This document shows positions 24,801 to 35,529 of a stretch of DNA of 64,000 nt, piece after piece; the stretch's first letter is position 1; every line of letters begins with the position of its first letter. Under the pieces are notes generated by a model that ran no database searches, was not told where the DNA came from, and worked only from the letters and a program-made list of their open reading frames with translations. The DNA is taken from contig CM038915.1 of assembly GCA_021904315.1 (NCBI GenBank), positions 6,200,001 through 6,264,000 of the forward strand. Reading direction: 5' to 3'. This DNA comes from Sphagnum magellanicum (taxonomy: Eukaryota; Streptophyta; Sphagnopsida; Sphagnales; Sphagnaceae). Position numbers and translations under genes: made by a program.

Positions 24801-27800
24801 CTCCCACTTGGATTATTGACCCAATATTGTCAACAATGGCAACTCCGGTGGGGATGGAAGTTCTTTCACTAGGCACCACCTTAAAAAATGAGTGAGATAC
24901 TTTATGGAGAGAATGGCTATCCACAACACCTTTGTTGAATAACAAATCCATAAGTGAGTTGTTTTTAACTCCCTTTTGATATGTGAATATAGAATCAGAG
25001 GTAGGAAAGCCCACTAGTTTAGCCATGCTAGAACTAATGACCAAATTACGAATGTCATCTACAACAAGTGAGCCAATTGAATGTTTCTCCAAGGTGTTGG
25101 ATGGGACCTTTGTAGCATGTGGATCAGGGATTGGTAGAGGACCTGATGTAGTGTTCAGGGTATCCATTAATACTGCAATTATGTCCCTAGTGCTTAGCTT
25201 CAAATCTTAAAAATTAAACAATGGTGTACTCACAAGCTTTTGCACCATTTCATGCATTTGAAATTGACATTCCATAAGCTGATTAGTGGAAAATTGTGTG
25301 TTTTCCTGATGTACATGTACTCCTGGGACACGGGAATTTGATGCCCTAATAGCTTGTGGTGTAGTAGTCTCCTCCCCCCTCGCCAATAAGGTGCGTTCTT
25401 CTTCCGTGTTGAGAGGACAAAAAGATTGTGGCATGATTACTCGAGCTCCTCTAGCCTTGGTAATAGGACTTGAACCAAATGTGAATCCATCAGTTTGAAT
25501 TACCTGCCTAGTGGCAGAAACTCTGGGTGCCACACTAACTTTTTATGCCACGACATAGAAAAGGCAAAAAGAAATAACAAATTTTGGTGTGAAACTAGAA
25601 TTAAGTGTAGTGGAAACAACATACTCCCTAACCATGGCATCATGTGGGAAGCCATAGAACAACCTAGGAGGTCCCTTTCGTGATCTTGAACCTTGTACAG
25701 GTTGGGCATGACTAGTTGGTTGGGAGGATTTGCGTTTTAGATTAACAAGTTGGGCTTTCAATGATTCAAGTTCATTTTGTAAAGTTTGAACTTAAATTGC
25801 ATGGGCTTGAAGCACCTCCCTCTTGTCAACATTGTGCTCCTTCTTTTTAGCATTCTTGTTGGAATTACCCTTGGTGGGCAAAGCCTGAGTGGAAGGCTAA
25901 AATGCCTTGGCTTTTGGTTGAAGGACAGTGGAAGTTGATGGCAGATTTTGTCGTGGTAATCGGAGTTACTTCCGTTCTGGGAACTTGGCAAAAAAGATAG
26001 CTTCCTCATGTCCCTCTTTTCCACAATAATCACAAAAGAGATCCTCAAAAGGAATGTTGCACTCACTAACTTTATGGGTAGGATTGTCATAATAGTTGCA
26101 AGGAGGTAGGATGGGTGTAGCCAAGTGCACCGTTTTAGCCCTTGAAGAAAAATGTGATGATTTAGTTGGCGTAGGCTGAGGCCTTGAATGTGCTAGAAAC
26201 CTCATAGTACTGGCCTCATAATGTGCATGAGCCAGTTCTAGTTTTTCGAAAATGTTGTACACATTCAGCAAAGTGTACGAGTCTCCAAATTCTACAAAAA
26301 CCCGTTCCAACACTTGTGCATGGAGTGTTGGAGTACCTTCTAACAAACGAAGATATCGGTGGGTAGTTTCCATGTCCGTGATGCTCTGGGAATCCTCTTT
26401 GGGTTTGAGAAGCCTCTTGTAGAACATCTTGAGGGTTTCATCCTTTTGCCGAGAGAAGGTGGCGAGCTTTAGAATTTCTTCAGAACTTTTGATTGGAAAT
26501 TCTAGCTCAAGAATTCTAAAAAATTCCCCCACTGGATCAGCAAAAGCTGGCGCATCGGTGGTGGGAGGAATGTTTGTGGTAGTAGTAATGAATTGTTGAA
26601 GAGAAAGGTTTACTAAGGTAGGTATTGAGTTTAGATTATTGGGCATAGTCCTGTGATGTGCAATTGTAGCTTGAAAGGCGATGGTTGTGGCGTAAGTTGG
26701 ATTAGGAATCTGGGTGACGCCCAAAATCCTTGCAGAATGTTGTTGTTCGTAGACATCCAATGCCGCATAGTGCACATAACGAACCAATTGTTTGAATGTA
26801 AACGCCTCGGTGTAATTAGCGCCATACTTGAGCTCCTATTCACAAACCACAATTGAGAAAGTTGCTGACGCGCTCCCAAGTCCCTAGTAGCCCCAAGTTG
26901 GGGCTAAGTCACTCAAGTTGCGGAATTTCTAGGACTCGGGGCACGCTCCTAGTTTCCAGCACTAAAGGGGGTGAGAGGGGCATGTTAAAAGCTCCGGGAT
27001 TAAACTAGGAAGAGGGACAAGCTTACTCAATTATTCGATCCTGCATCCAAATCCAACCAACAAGTTGGTTATAATTCATTCTGCACATTTTCAGTGTTGG
27101 GACAAGCCATGGGCCACCTTGGACTCACTTGACTCACCACGGCCCACACTCGGAGGAAGCCACCACCTTCCCCCGTATAGTGTTCTCTGCAGCTCTCTGC
27201 CGCACTTGCATCCAAATGGCTCTTTTTCCCGGGACTCCCAAAGTGGAGTCTCGAAACTATCCCAGTTTGGACTCCCGGGACTTTGGGTGTTCATAACTTC
27301 TCGCCCCGAACTCGGATCAAAACAAGGTCTAAACCAAAGTTGTAGCTCTCCTCGAGAGATTTCCAACGGTGTGTTGCACTTGACCTAAACGGACCAAGAT
27401 CGGGTCGATTCCCGACTTTTAATGGTCGGGAGTCAAACTGCCAATTTGATTATCGGCCCTTCTTTCGACCATAACTTGTGCTAGAGATGTCCAAATGGTT
27501 CATGCAAGGCCATTTTGGACATCTACACTTCAAGATCTTTCTAACGATATAAAAAACGCTTCAATGCGAGGTGTTTTGATCCTTGCACTCGCGTTCTAAA
27601 TTTTTAGGAGTCTCGGAGGACTCCCAAGTCCCATTTTTGGGAATGTGAGTGGCGACCTCACACTTCCTTCAAAGTGGGGTTGCGACAGTTGCCTTGAACT
27701 TCTTCAAAGAAATGGTATTTGGCCTTCCGCTAAATTTCTCAATTCTCCTAGAGGAACTATTGACCTCAATGGTGTATATGGGTGTAGAGGTTACAGCTTG

Positions 27801-28079
27801 TAGCGGAATATACGGTGATGGTGTGAAAGCATGTGCAACGACAGGTGTACCCCATTAATTAACCCCTCCAAATGGACTTTGATGTATCATTGATGTAGTG
27901 TAACCTAAACCTAAATTCTTGGTAGGAGTTGTACTGGATGACGGTGGTGTTGTAGATGTTTGATGGTACCATCGTGAAGATCGTGAGCTTAAAGAAATAG
28001 ACTCAAAAGATTGTGTGTTACTTTGTAGCTAATATTTGGGCTCTGGCTGAGTGATAGTGTTTTCATCATCTAAGGACAT
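24801..28079 (-). pseudogene. Gag region of the retroelement, split by a solo LTR
   Basis: The start codon ATG at 28079 opens a frame (MSLDDENTITQPEP) that runs with a few stops to about 27693. There the solo LTR 26866-27687 interrupts it. With one copy of the GTTGC duplication ignored, the frame continues exactly (..KKFKAT, then FSIVVC..). The Gag core with AFADPVGEFFRILELEFP and YLRLLEGTPTLH lies in the 26787-25966 frame. Two zinc knuckles follow at about 26100-25990; each has lost one Cys (CNYYDNPTH, CDYCGKEGH). Downstream is a low-complexity linker, partly coiled-coil-like (LQNELESLKAQLVNLKRK). Packages the RNA and forms virus-like particles. Confidence 0.85.
26866..27687 (-). mobile_element. 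Solo LTR, family S, copy 1, nested in gag
   Basis: 822 bp, minus-strand ends TGTCGCAACCCC and GGAGCGCGTCA. Perfect 5-bp target duplications GTTGC flank it at 26861-26865 and 27688-27692. It is homologous to 39603-40430, 41915-42803 and 53610-54502. No internal retroelement sequence adjoins it, so it is a solo LTR. Removing it restores the gag reading frame, so it inserted into a retrotransposon that was already here. Confidence 0.93.
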
Positions 28080-28189
28080 GGTGTTGTCCCATGCCTTAAA
28101 ATTTTGTGATAATACACAGCACTAACTACAAAATTCTAACACAACGTATGGTTTGCGTCGTTGGGAATGACCCGTGATCAATAGATGTC

Positions 28190-28560
28190 GCATGGAGGTC
28201 AAACGAACGTCATGCAAAAGTCAAATATAAATCAAATAGATGTCAAATGAAAAGGCAGGACGATAGAACGGTAAGATGCAAGATGACATAACGCATGAGG
28301 TTAGGGTGGTAGGACGCATTACATAAGATAATAGGACGACAAGACACATGATGAAAATATGTCAGACATCGGACGACAAGACGTAGGACGAAAGTTTGAC
28401 AAACGTCAAACGACAGTTCAACGAAAGTTCGACAAAAGTCAGACGAACGTCAAACGACAGTTCAAAGAAAGTTCGACGATAGTCAAACGGATGTTGGACG
28501 GCAGTTCAATGAGAGTTCGACGAAAATCAGACAAAAGTCCAACAAATGTCAAACGAACCA
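28190..28560. repeat. 11-bp tandem repeat in the retroelement leader
   Basis: Consecutive units such as GTCAGACGAAC, GTCAAACGACA, GTTCAAAGAAA and GTTCGACGATA follow each other without gaps through about 28390-28560. More decayed units extend back to about 28190. The small open frame over it is only a product of the repeat. Confidence 0.8.
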
Positions 28561-28579
28561 AGGTCGGTCACTGTTGCTA

Positions 28580-29000
28580 TGATGGCAGCGTTGCCACTCG
28601 CAACATTGTAACAATGGATGTGACGTTGTAGCTCGCAATGTTGTAGCAGCGATGGCGTTACGACATTGTTGTTATGGCGCGACGGCACTACTATTGCGAC
28701 GCTACTGTTGTAGCGAGGCTATTGCTACGACATTGGTGGTGTGGTGTTGTTTCTACAACGTAGCGCTGTTATTACGGCGCTATTGCTATAACGCTACTAT
28801 TGTGGTGTTGCTACTTCGACGCTATTGTTGCGGCGCTGTTGCTACGACACTATTGTTGTGGCACTATTGCTACGGTGTTGCAGCTCACGACGTTACGACA
28901 TTATGGCATTGTGGCGTTGAAGCTCGGAATGTTACGACGTTCGCGTGGTAGGAGCGATGCAAGTTCGTGTCGCTACAGTGACGTTACTTTGCAATAGGCG
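28580..29000. repeat. Degenerate about 18-bp repeat (GCGCTATTGTTGCGACG type)
   Basis: Variants of GGCGCTATTGCTACGACG recur about twenty times between the 11-bp array and the 5' LTR copy. GC content is clearly above the surroundings. Open frames here are repeat artefacts. It lies in the presumed 5' untranslated leader of the element. Confidence 0.7.
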
Positions 29001-29350
29001 GTGCTACATTGCTCTGCAGCAATGGCAAGCGCTACCACCTAAATTTTTATTTTTTATTTTTATTATTTTTTTTTTACTCGACAACCGCCAAAGGAGGGCA
29101 CGTTTCTACACGTGAAAGCAAGAGAAGGAAAGATAAAAAGAAGGGGAACTTTGAAACCTGTCAAGGATTTCGATTCTGTTGGTTGGCAGGAATGCAACAA
29201 TGCAAGCTGCCTCTAGTAACAACGCAAGCTTCCTTCGGCAGCAGTAGCACCAACAGTAATAACATTAGGAGCAAAAACTCAAGAATTCAAAGGCAAAAAA
29301 AATTGTCACTTTCAACATTAAACAACAAACAGGAGAGTTTTTCTATAATT

Positions 29351-29640
29351 AAATTGCAAAGAAAGAAGAACATGAAATGTATGTAGATGGTGGCCATGCA
29401 ATGGCTGCCATGAGCATCTAGAAATCCTAACTTATTATGGAGGAAACTCTCCTGACAAAGGAATTTTAAAAAAATTAAAAAGAGAAAGGAAGGGCTTGGC
29501 CTTTTATATAGCTACCAACAAACTGAAACCCTAAGTACCTAATAACGTACAATCACTTAAGACCGTACATTAACCCTAAAAGCGCACATGGGCATGCCCG
29601 TAACTAACCATCATGTATGAGGCCATGTACGGGCATGACA
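29351..29640 (-). repeat. 5' LTR copy of the methyltransferase retrotransposon
   Basis: 290 bp homologous to 19383-19670, starting on the minus strand with TGTCATGCCC. A TATA-like stretch (rc of GGCCTTTTATATAGC) lies at about 29500. The inner boundary is at about 29351. I found no clear tRNA primer-binding site after it. Confidence 0.75.
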
Positions 29641-29757
29641 ACACAAACCTATGAATAACCTAAAATTAATGTATATATGTAACTTATGATAGCCTACACA
29701 TAGGTTAAGAAAAGAATGTTCATAATAATATGTGATGACAAATGATTTCACTTATTT

Positions 29758-29845
29758 AAATAATGGTTCAATAGTTAAAGACTTGTTTTTTAAGCACGGG
29801 GGTGAAAAGGAAATGCGGGGTTCAAACTTTCATGCTTGCACCTTA
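29758..29845 (+). mobile_element. tRNA-like SINE remnant
   Basis: TGGTTCAATAGTTAAAGAC resembles a Pol III A box, and GGGGTTCAAAC about 45 bp later resembles a B box. The arrangement matches 54606-54700. Boundaries are uncertain. Confidence 0.5.
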
Positions 29846-30089
29846 AATTATGGGTTAAGTGTTTAGCTTAGCCTAAATTCCTACCTTAATTATGAATTAA
29901 ATAGTTAGTTTAATGAATTAATTATTAGTGAATTCATTTATCTGTAGCAATTGGTCCCAGTCACAAAGAGTTAACCATTATTGCAATGATAGATTTTTCC
30001 AAATTCATTCAAAATTTAGTGAAATACAAAGTGAATTGAAACACATATTGATGTAATGAAAAAATAAAAATTCAAATCTCCCTAATAAT

Positions 30090-30365
30090 GGCAATGAAAG
30101 TTCATTCACCACCGTCATCAAAGAGCTTTAAGTTCCTTTGACAACAAAAATAGTAAAGAAAAAAAGAATAACAACCTTCAGTTTATCATCATCTTTTACA
30201 AGAAAAAACAACAAGATGATGATGAACTTCAATTTGTTATTGCATTTTGTAACAAGGAGAAACAAAAAAAAAAAGACAATGATGAGCTGAGGTTCATTGT
30301 CATCTTCTATAACAAGAAAAACAACAACAACAAAAATGAAGCTAAGTTCATTTACATGCATTGAA
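30090..30365. repeat. Degenerate tandem repeat of about 60 bp, three to four units
   Basis: Units combine GATGATGAACTTCAATTTGTT-like and TGTAACAAGGAGAAACAAAAA-like blocks. The 91-codon minus-strand open frame here merely translates these units and is not taken as a gene. Confidence 0.65.
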
Positions 30366-30459
30366 TTAAGGTGAGGCACATCAAGTTGGGGAAGTGTTGA
30401 CATGAAGAGGAGGATCTACATGAAGGGAGATACAATGGTGCAGAGGCTAAAGAACTATG

Positions 30460-30840
30460 GTGAAAACCAAAGTAGGCATTACCAGTTTGGTTAGTAGATA
30501 AGGTTAGTTAGTTAGGTTAACATGTAAGTTAATTTAGTGGGTAAGTTTAATAGTTACGTAAAGGTCAATAGGTAGTAGTAGTTAGGTCTAGTAGGTGGGT
30601 AGGAGGTTAGTAGGTAGGAGAGGTCGAAGGAAGGTAGATAGGAAAAGGGGGAAAAAAAAGGAAGGGAGTTTTTTCTTCCCTTTTAAGCCCACCCATAACT
30701 CAACCAATGCTCACTTGGGTTTCATCATAACAAGTTGCGAACCCATAATAGGTTCTCCCCTACTAGTGCATTGGTGGGAGTTGGTTTACCCTGGCCCAAT
30801 TGGCCCAATTGGCCCAATTTATTGGCTCTGCCCATGACTA
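30460..30840 (+). repeat. Composite dispersed repeat, copy 2
   Basis: A GTTAGTAGGTAGG-rich tract (30460-30640) is followed by an A/G run, then CATTGGTGGGAGTTGGTTTACCCTGGCCC near 30770. A small triplication of CCAATTGGC follows. The block order matches the other copies. Confidence 0.5.
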
Positions 30841-31516
30841 GGAATTGGTGTAAGCTTCAGGCATAAAATTTGGGCTTAAAACTTGACCCAATGTGTGAGT
30901 GACATCTGGAACACAATGTATGCATATGATGAATGAGCATGTTCCATAAAATTGGATGCATCTAGATCAGAAGTCTGGATGGAGGAAGGAAGTCTTTAGT
31001 TTGAAGTTCAAACCTGCCATAGGGGGAAGAGTCATTTCGACCAACGAGCTGCTTGTTGTTGGAGCACATTCCCTCTGACCCTTGTCATAGGAGCACATTC
31101 CCTCTGGCCAGTGCAGCCAAAGAATTGAACATAGTGGATGAGGGAGATGATGGTCCATGGACACTGTCAAACAGCTAACAAAATTGAAGGAATGGATTAT
31201 ACCATCCAATCCCACCTAGCAATGAGATCCCTCTAAGGCAATCCAACAACTTCAATGTGGAAAGCTGAAGAACTGGTCGTGTTTGGCGAGCATTTGTTGA
31301 TGTTTAGTAAAGCAAAACAAAAACAAAAAAACAGAAATCCAATCCAAATGGCAACTACAACATCCCTCCCCCACACACACACCCCTCACCCTCCTCAACC
31401 CCTCCAGCACCATCCCCCACCCAACTCTGCAAAGCCGGGTCCCTTCTGTCGATCTCCTTTGTCAATTTTTGGGGTGGAGATCAGAGTGCTTGTATATACA
31501 ATCCTAGCTTGCCACT

Positions 31517-31553
31517 GGGAACTGCTATGGGGAACCTGCCCATAGCAGTTCCC
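31517..31553. repeat. Perfect 13-bp inverted repeat with 11-base loop
   Basis: GGGAACTGCTATG (31517-31529) pairs with CATAGCAGTTCCC (31541-31553). It is a strong hairpin in otherwise unique sequence. It lacks a U-run and there is no nearby gene, so its role is unknown. Confidence 0.85.
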
Positions 31554-31559
31554 AATTGC

Positions 31560-34500
31560 TCCTCAGGATCGCATTGGGTGAACTAGAACCTACACTGAAG
31601 CTATCATAAAAGCCCAAATTTTGTTTCGCTTGCTTCTAAGCACTATAATTTTCCAATCATAAAGAACCACCCAATTTTTTGGGTATGTTTTGGGGATGCT
31701 TACAGGGCCAAAAATGTCACCGGAACTTTATGGCCTCATGACAGCAGCCTCAAATCCAAAAGGGACTAAAGCTAGACCTTTCTCCTAAAAATCAGAGTCC
31801 AAATCTAACATCTGTTGGGTTCAATATAGGCACTTAGAGGCGTCACTCAAGAAGGTGAAGGTAGCAGTGTAGGTGATGGTTCACCCTGGCTCACTGGGGA
31901 TGGGTCTCATCAAGAGGCGATTTTGGCATCATCTAATAGCTAAACTCCAATGACTTCCTGTTCATTCAGGGAAACTTGACCGAACAATTGGCCTGACAAG
32001 AGTCCCCCCAAATGCTTTTGTTTTTGGCTTACTCCAGCAATTTCCCCTGTCATGATAAAAGTGGTAAGTAAGTAACCTTCTGATGAGAGCAAGCAAGGGT
32101 GGGCCACGCCCAGCAACAGCAGCACCTGGCAAGGCCTCGTGTTGCAACAAGAGCCACGCCTTTGATGCCATTCGTTCAGTTATACTTCAAGCGACCTGGT
32201 CTCACTCCTTTCGTTTACTAACTGAGAGGATGATTTCAACCTTTTTCTATCCACTTCCTTCTGTGGTAGCCTTTGACTCCAAAGGCTCTCTGATCTTCCG
32301 TGTGGGATTGGCAACAGGACTCTGAATCTGGGCTGTGACAGTCATCCACAGAGACAGACAGACAGAGAGTCTGGACGTCTGGACTCAGTTAATGAATACC
32401 TGCAACCAACAACAGCACTTGGTGTAATAATAGGTTCGATTCCAAACTGCCATTCAGTTCTGTTACTTTCGAAAAGGCTGTTTTGCCTGGGTATAAACAA
32501 GCTGTTAAGGGTTAAGTGTGGCTGGTGGTGGTGGTCAAAGAGTGCACGCTGTCCATCATCACCGTTTGTTTTTCTTAATGAAAACCCTCTTGGAATTTGA
32601 AAGGTTCTTCACAAGGAAGAGGGGTTGGGGGGCCTGCTGGGGAGTTTGGTTGAGTCAGTGACTTAACCCTTTTAAATATAAAAACAAAAGCACAGTCCTT
32701 TGACTCCAGCTGGAGTTGGCCCTACTTTTAAGAAAGCTTCTGCCATAGCCTACTTTTTGCAGTGTGTCAATAAGGTGTCTGCAGTAGCCCAGCAAAGAGA
32801 CATCCCATTTGGGCCTCTTTCAGAGAGCTTGGGATGTCATTTAGTCATTCATTACCCAGTGTCAAGCTCTGCCTAAAAATCTGCCCGCCTCCAGGCTTCT
32901 TGGTGACAAGCAACTGGCTACTGAGTTATTATTATAATACATACTAGTGTGGCCTTTGTGGTTGGCCCAAGTGTGAATTGGACTATGTCCTTGCTCCTAT
33001 TTGTGAACAGGACCAAATTGTGACCAGAGGTCAATTGTGAAAAAAACCTATTTTACATTTCAAGTTAATTTCCATTCAAAGGAATCACTGAAAATTCAAT
33101 ATCTCCCCCCCACCTTAGGTTTTTAAATTATAAAATCACCTTCAAGAAATCTCACTCATTAAAAGACTTTCCAACAGTACCAGGAGTGCACCCTTAAGAA
33201 AAGAATTGTTTTGATTCTATTGAATTTTCAATGACAAAATTGTTCAATATTCAATGACTCTTGCTTGCACCATAGGTCTAAACATTATGAAACCATCTAG
33301 GTGCACCATTGTACACCTTACTCTTTGAGGACTTTGCAATAGTACGAAGTGTATAACAAGGGCCCTACAGTTTCAGAGACATTAATGTGACCAAAAAAAA
33401 CAAACAAATAAACTACCTGTAGATAGATTATTTTAATGGCATATTGCAGTCTTGAGCCCTCAACATGCAAGTGAGGGGTACCTTCTTGTGTTAAAGGTAT
33501 TTCACATGTACACAAGAAATCTAACCCTAAAGTCATCCTATACTTTGGGCCTTAGTTTGACTCTCTAATCTCTATTTCATCCCAGATTTGAGTGTAGCCA
33601 GAAAGTGAGCAAAATTGGGTACTGTTTGATGAATATGGATACATCATTTTACACAATGTTTAGGTTGTTATTTTGACAAGTCTTGATCTTTTGAAGAATA
33701 TGAGCCACACTGAAGGGGCAGGCAAGAGAAATCCAAAACTGGGGCTGAAACTACCCCGATGACCAATTTAGGTGAGAAGAACAGCTAGCTGGGTCTCCCT
33801 TATTCATCCTGACTTTTGATTTCATGCCCAGTTTTTTGTTTCCAAAACTGGGGTCCAATAGCCCCAGTTTCTTGTACTTTGCAGATAGCTTCTGATATGA
33901 AGTAAAAGTTTTGATATGGTATTTTGTAATGGGTGGGATCTCCAGATATTTAGAAAGCTGAAGTTGGAAGCAATATATGAAAATCTGTATTTTAATGAAA
34001 ATGAAGATGAAATTTTTATTGCATGAAAAAGGATTTCCAAGAGATCACTTGAAGGGAGCATGTCACTCACACCTATGTGTTGCCTTATCTTTTCCGAGTG
34101 AAATTTTGCATGAAATTCAAAATGAAAAGTGCTGAACTGAAATGATTTTTGGGATTTACTAATATGAGTCAAATGAAAATTACTGAAGCTTTCCATATTT
34201 CTATATTTGGTTCCAATTAGCAGCCCAAAATATCGAAGGATGATGAAAGCTTTGTACTTTCATATCTGGTTTATACTTTCCTATGGATGATTATCAATCT
34301 TGCTGAATCTTCATATAGATGATCACAAAATTCCTTAAAAAACATTGCCTACATGTGCCAAAATATTTATTAAATTGTTATGATGGATGTGTGTTTTACA
34401 AAAATTAACAGTAACCATTCCCTACAGCCACACATGGAAGTGAAGTTTTTAACAAATAAGATTTTGAAAATAATAGACTTTTCCGTAAGTCAGGAAAACA

Positions 34501-34630
34501 CGGCACCAGTATCCTGAATTTGGTCCAAAACCGAGTGAGATTTTTTAAAAACCTGCAAAAAGGTACATTAGCCTTCAAGGGGGGGGGGGGTGGGTTGTCA
34601 AACTCAGAATTGCACCACTATTTGTGCCAA
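31560..34630. other. Intergenic; partial composite-repeat block, no supported gene
   Basis: AAGAAGGTGAAGGTAGC followed by GGTTCACCCTGGCTC at about 31850-31895 matches 13088-13125. The open frames at 31940-32325 on both strands show no recognisable domain. The rest holds nothing I can name. Confidence 0.5.
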
Positions 34631-34639
34631 ACTGTTTGA

Positions 34640-34895
34640 TCCGGTTCTGACACCGTCTTTCCTTTTTCATGAGCGCTTCCACTGCTGCTACATATATTTT
34701 CACTGCTCCTACATGAACAACTACTATACTTACCTCGAACCTTGTGCATTAAATGCTGATTTCCAGCATTTCATACCCAGATTTAATAAAACTTCCTTAC
34801 TTTGCGGACCGTACTCAAAGAGGGGATAGGGGGTGAAAACAGGCCCAAAGACAAGGTGAAGACAGGATTACTCTAAGGAAAACTCTAATATAGAG
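34640..34895 (-). mobile_element. tRNA-related SINE-like repeat, copy 2
   Basis: It is the reverse-complement partner of 12650-12905 with good similarity throughout, including the B-box-like GGTTCGAGG (rc of 34733-34741). The neighbouring hairpin AATGCTG..CAGCATT is kept although its loop has changed, which fits conserved folding. Confidence 0.5.
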
Positions 34896-35057
34896 GAAGT
34901 TATATCGTTTTATGCCAATTAAGTTTCATGGAAAAGCAAAGTGTTTTCAGACCTTCATTGTTGATTGCATTTGACAATGACTGCTTGTGAATTTTAATTT
35001 TTCCAAACTCTCAATATTGGGGCTCACCTTGACCAGTCTTGGTGTGGTATATACGTT

Positions 35058-35370
35058 TTAAACTAGGGCCAGAGTGAACCAGCATCCGCTGTATGCCTGT
35101 TATGACCCAGTTGTGGATGGCTGGAGTGAACCAGCAGCCACCACTGCACCAGTTGAGGATGAGGCCCTTGGAGCCGTTTTGGGGATGAACCAAAACCACA
35201 TCCTCCCTGCCCAAATATATATATATTTTCCCGTCTCTACTCTGCCCCAAAACATTTTTCTCCTACCTACCTCCCACCTACCTCCTACCTCCTACCTCCT
35301 ACCTACCTCCCCCCTCCTACCTACCTCCTACCTCTCCCCTCCTACCTCCCATCTCCTACCTCCGATCGGC
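35058..35370 (-). repeat. Composite dispersed repeat, copy 3, with CTACCTCC microsatellite
   Basis: It has two tandem versions of AGTGAACCAGCA near 35080 and 35138, then a (CTACCTCC)-type array at about 35264-35362. In the minus orientation the block order equals that of the copies at 30.5 and 50.6 kb. Confidence 0.55.
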
Positions 35371-35529
35371 ATCACCAAAGTGCCGTTTGGAGCGGGAGTG
35401 AAGTGGATCACCATCACCATCGCCAAGGCGAGAGCATCAGAGTTGGAGCGGGAGTGGGAGCGAAACGGATCACCAACACAGGACCCATTTCCAAGCTTCA
35501 TGGTAAGCCTTCTTACCTTCTTTCAGCTT

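Larger units (their letters stand above)
19201..29640 (-). mobile_element. Decayed Ty3/gypsy retrotransposon encoding a DNA methyltransferase and a PHD finger
   Basis: Minus-strand order: 5' LTR copy, leader with tandem repeats, gag, aspartic protease, cytosine-C5 methyltransferase, reverse transcriptase, RNase H, integrase, PHD finger, 3' LTR copy. Reverse transcriptase before integrase is the Ty3/gypsy order. Gag starts at ATG 28079. From there to protease the frame is continuous apart from nonsense codons, once the nested solo LTR (26866-27687) and one copy of its target duplication are ignored. A few frameshifts follow between methyltransferase and integrase. The ancestral polyprotein would have been about 2,400 residues. 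The LTR-related ends at 29351-29640 and 19383-19670 are similar, but the 3' end is rearranged. The element is inactive as it stands. Confidence 0.9.

Noticed and set aside
27065-27388. 107- and 91-codon overlapping frames
   Set aside because: They lie wholly inside solo LTR copy 1 and are not kept in the other copies.
26866-27687. Idea that this is the 5' LTR of the methyltransferase retroelement
   Set aside because: It has its own 5-bp target duplication, splits the gag frame and has no partner at the 3' end. The element's own LTR copies are at 29.4-29.6 and 19.4-19.7 kb.
28359-28997. Open frames of 65-99 codons in the retroelement leader
   Set aside because: They arise from the 11-bp and 18-bp tandem repeats.
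30128-30403. 91-codon minus-strand open frame rich in Phe, Ile and Asp
   Set aside because: It follows an imperfect 60-bp tandem repeat and has no domain.
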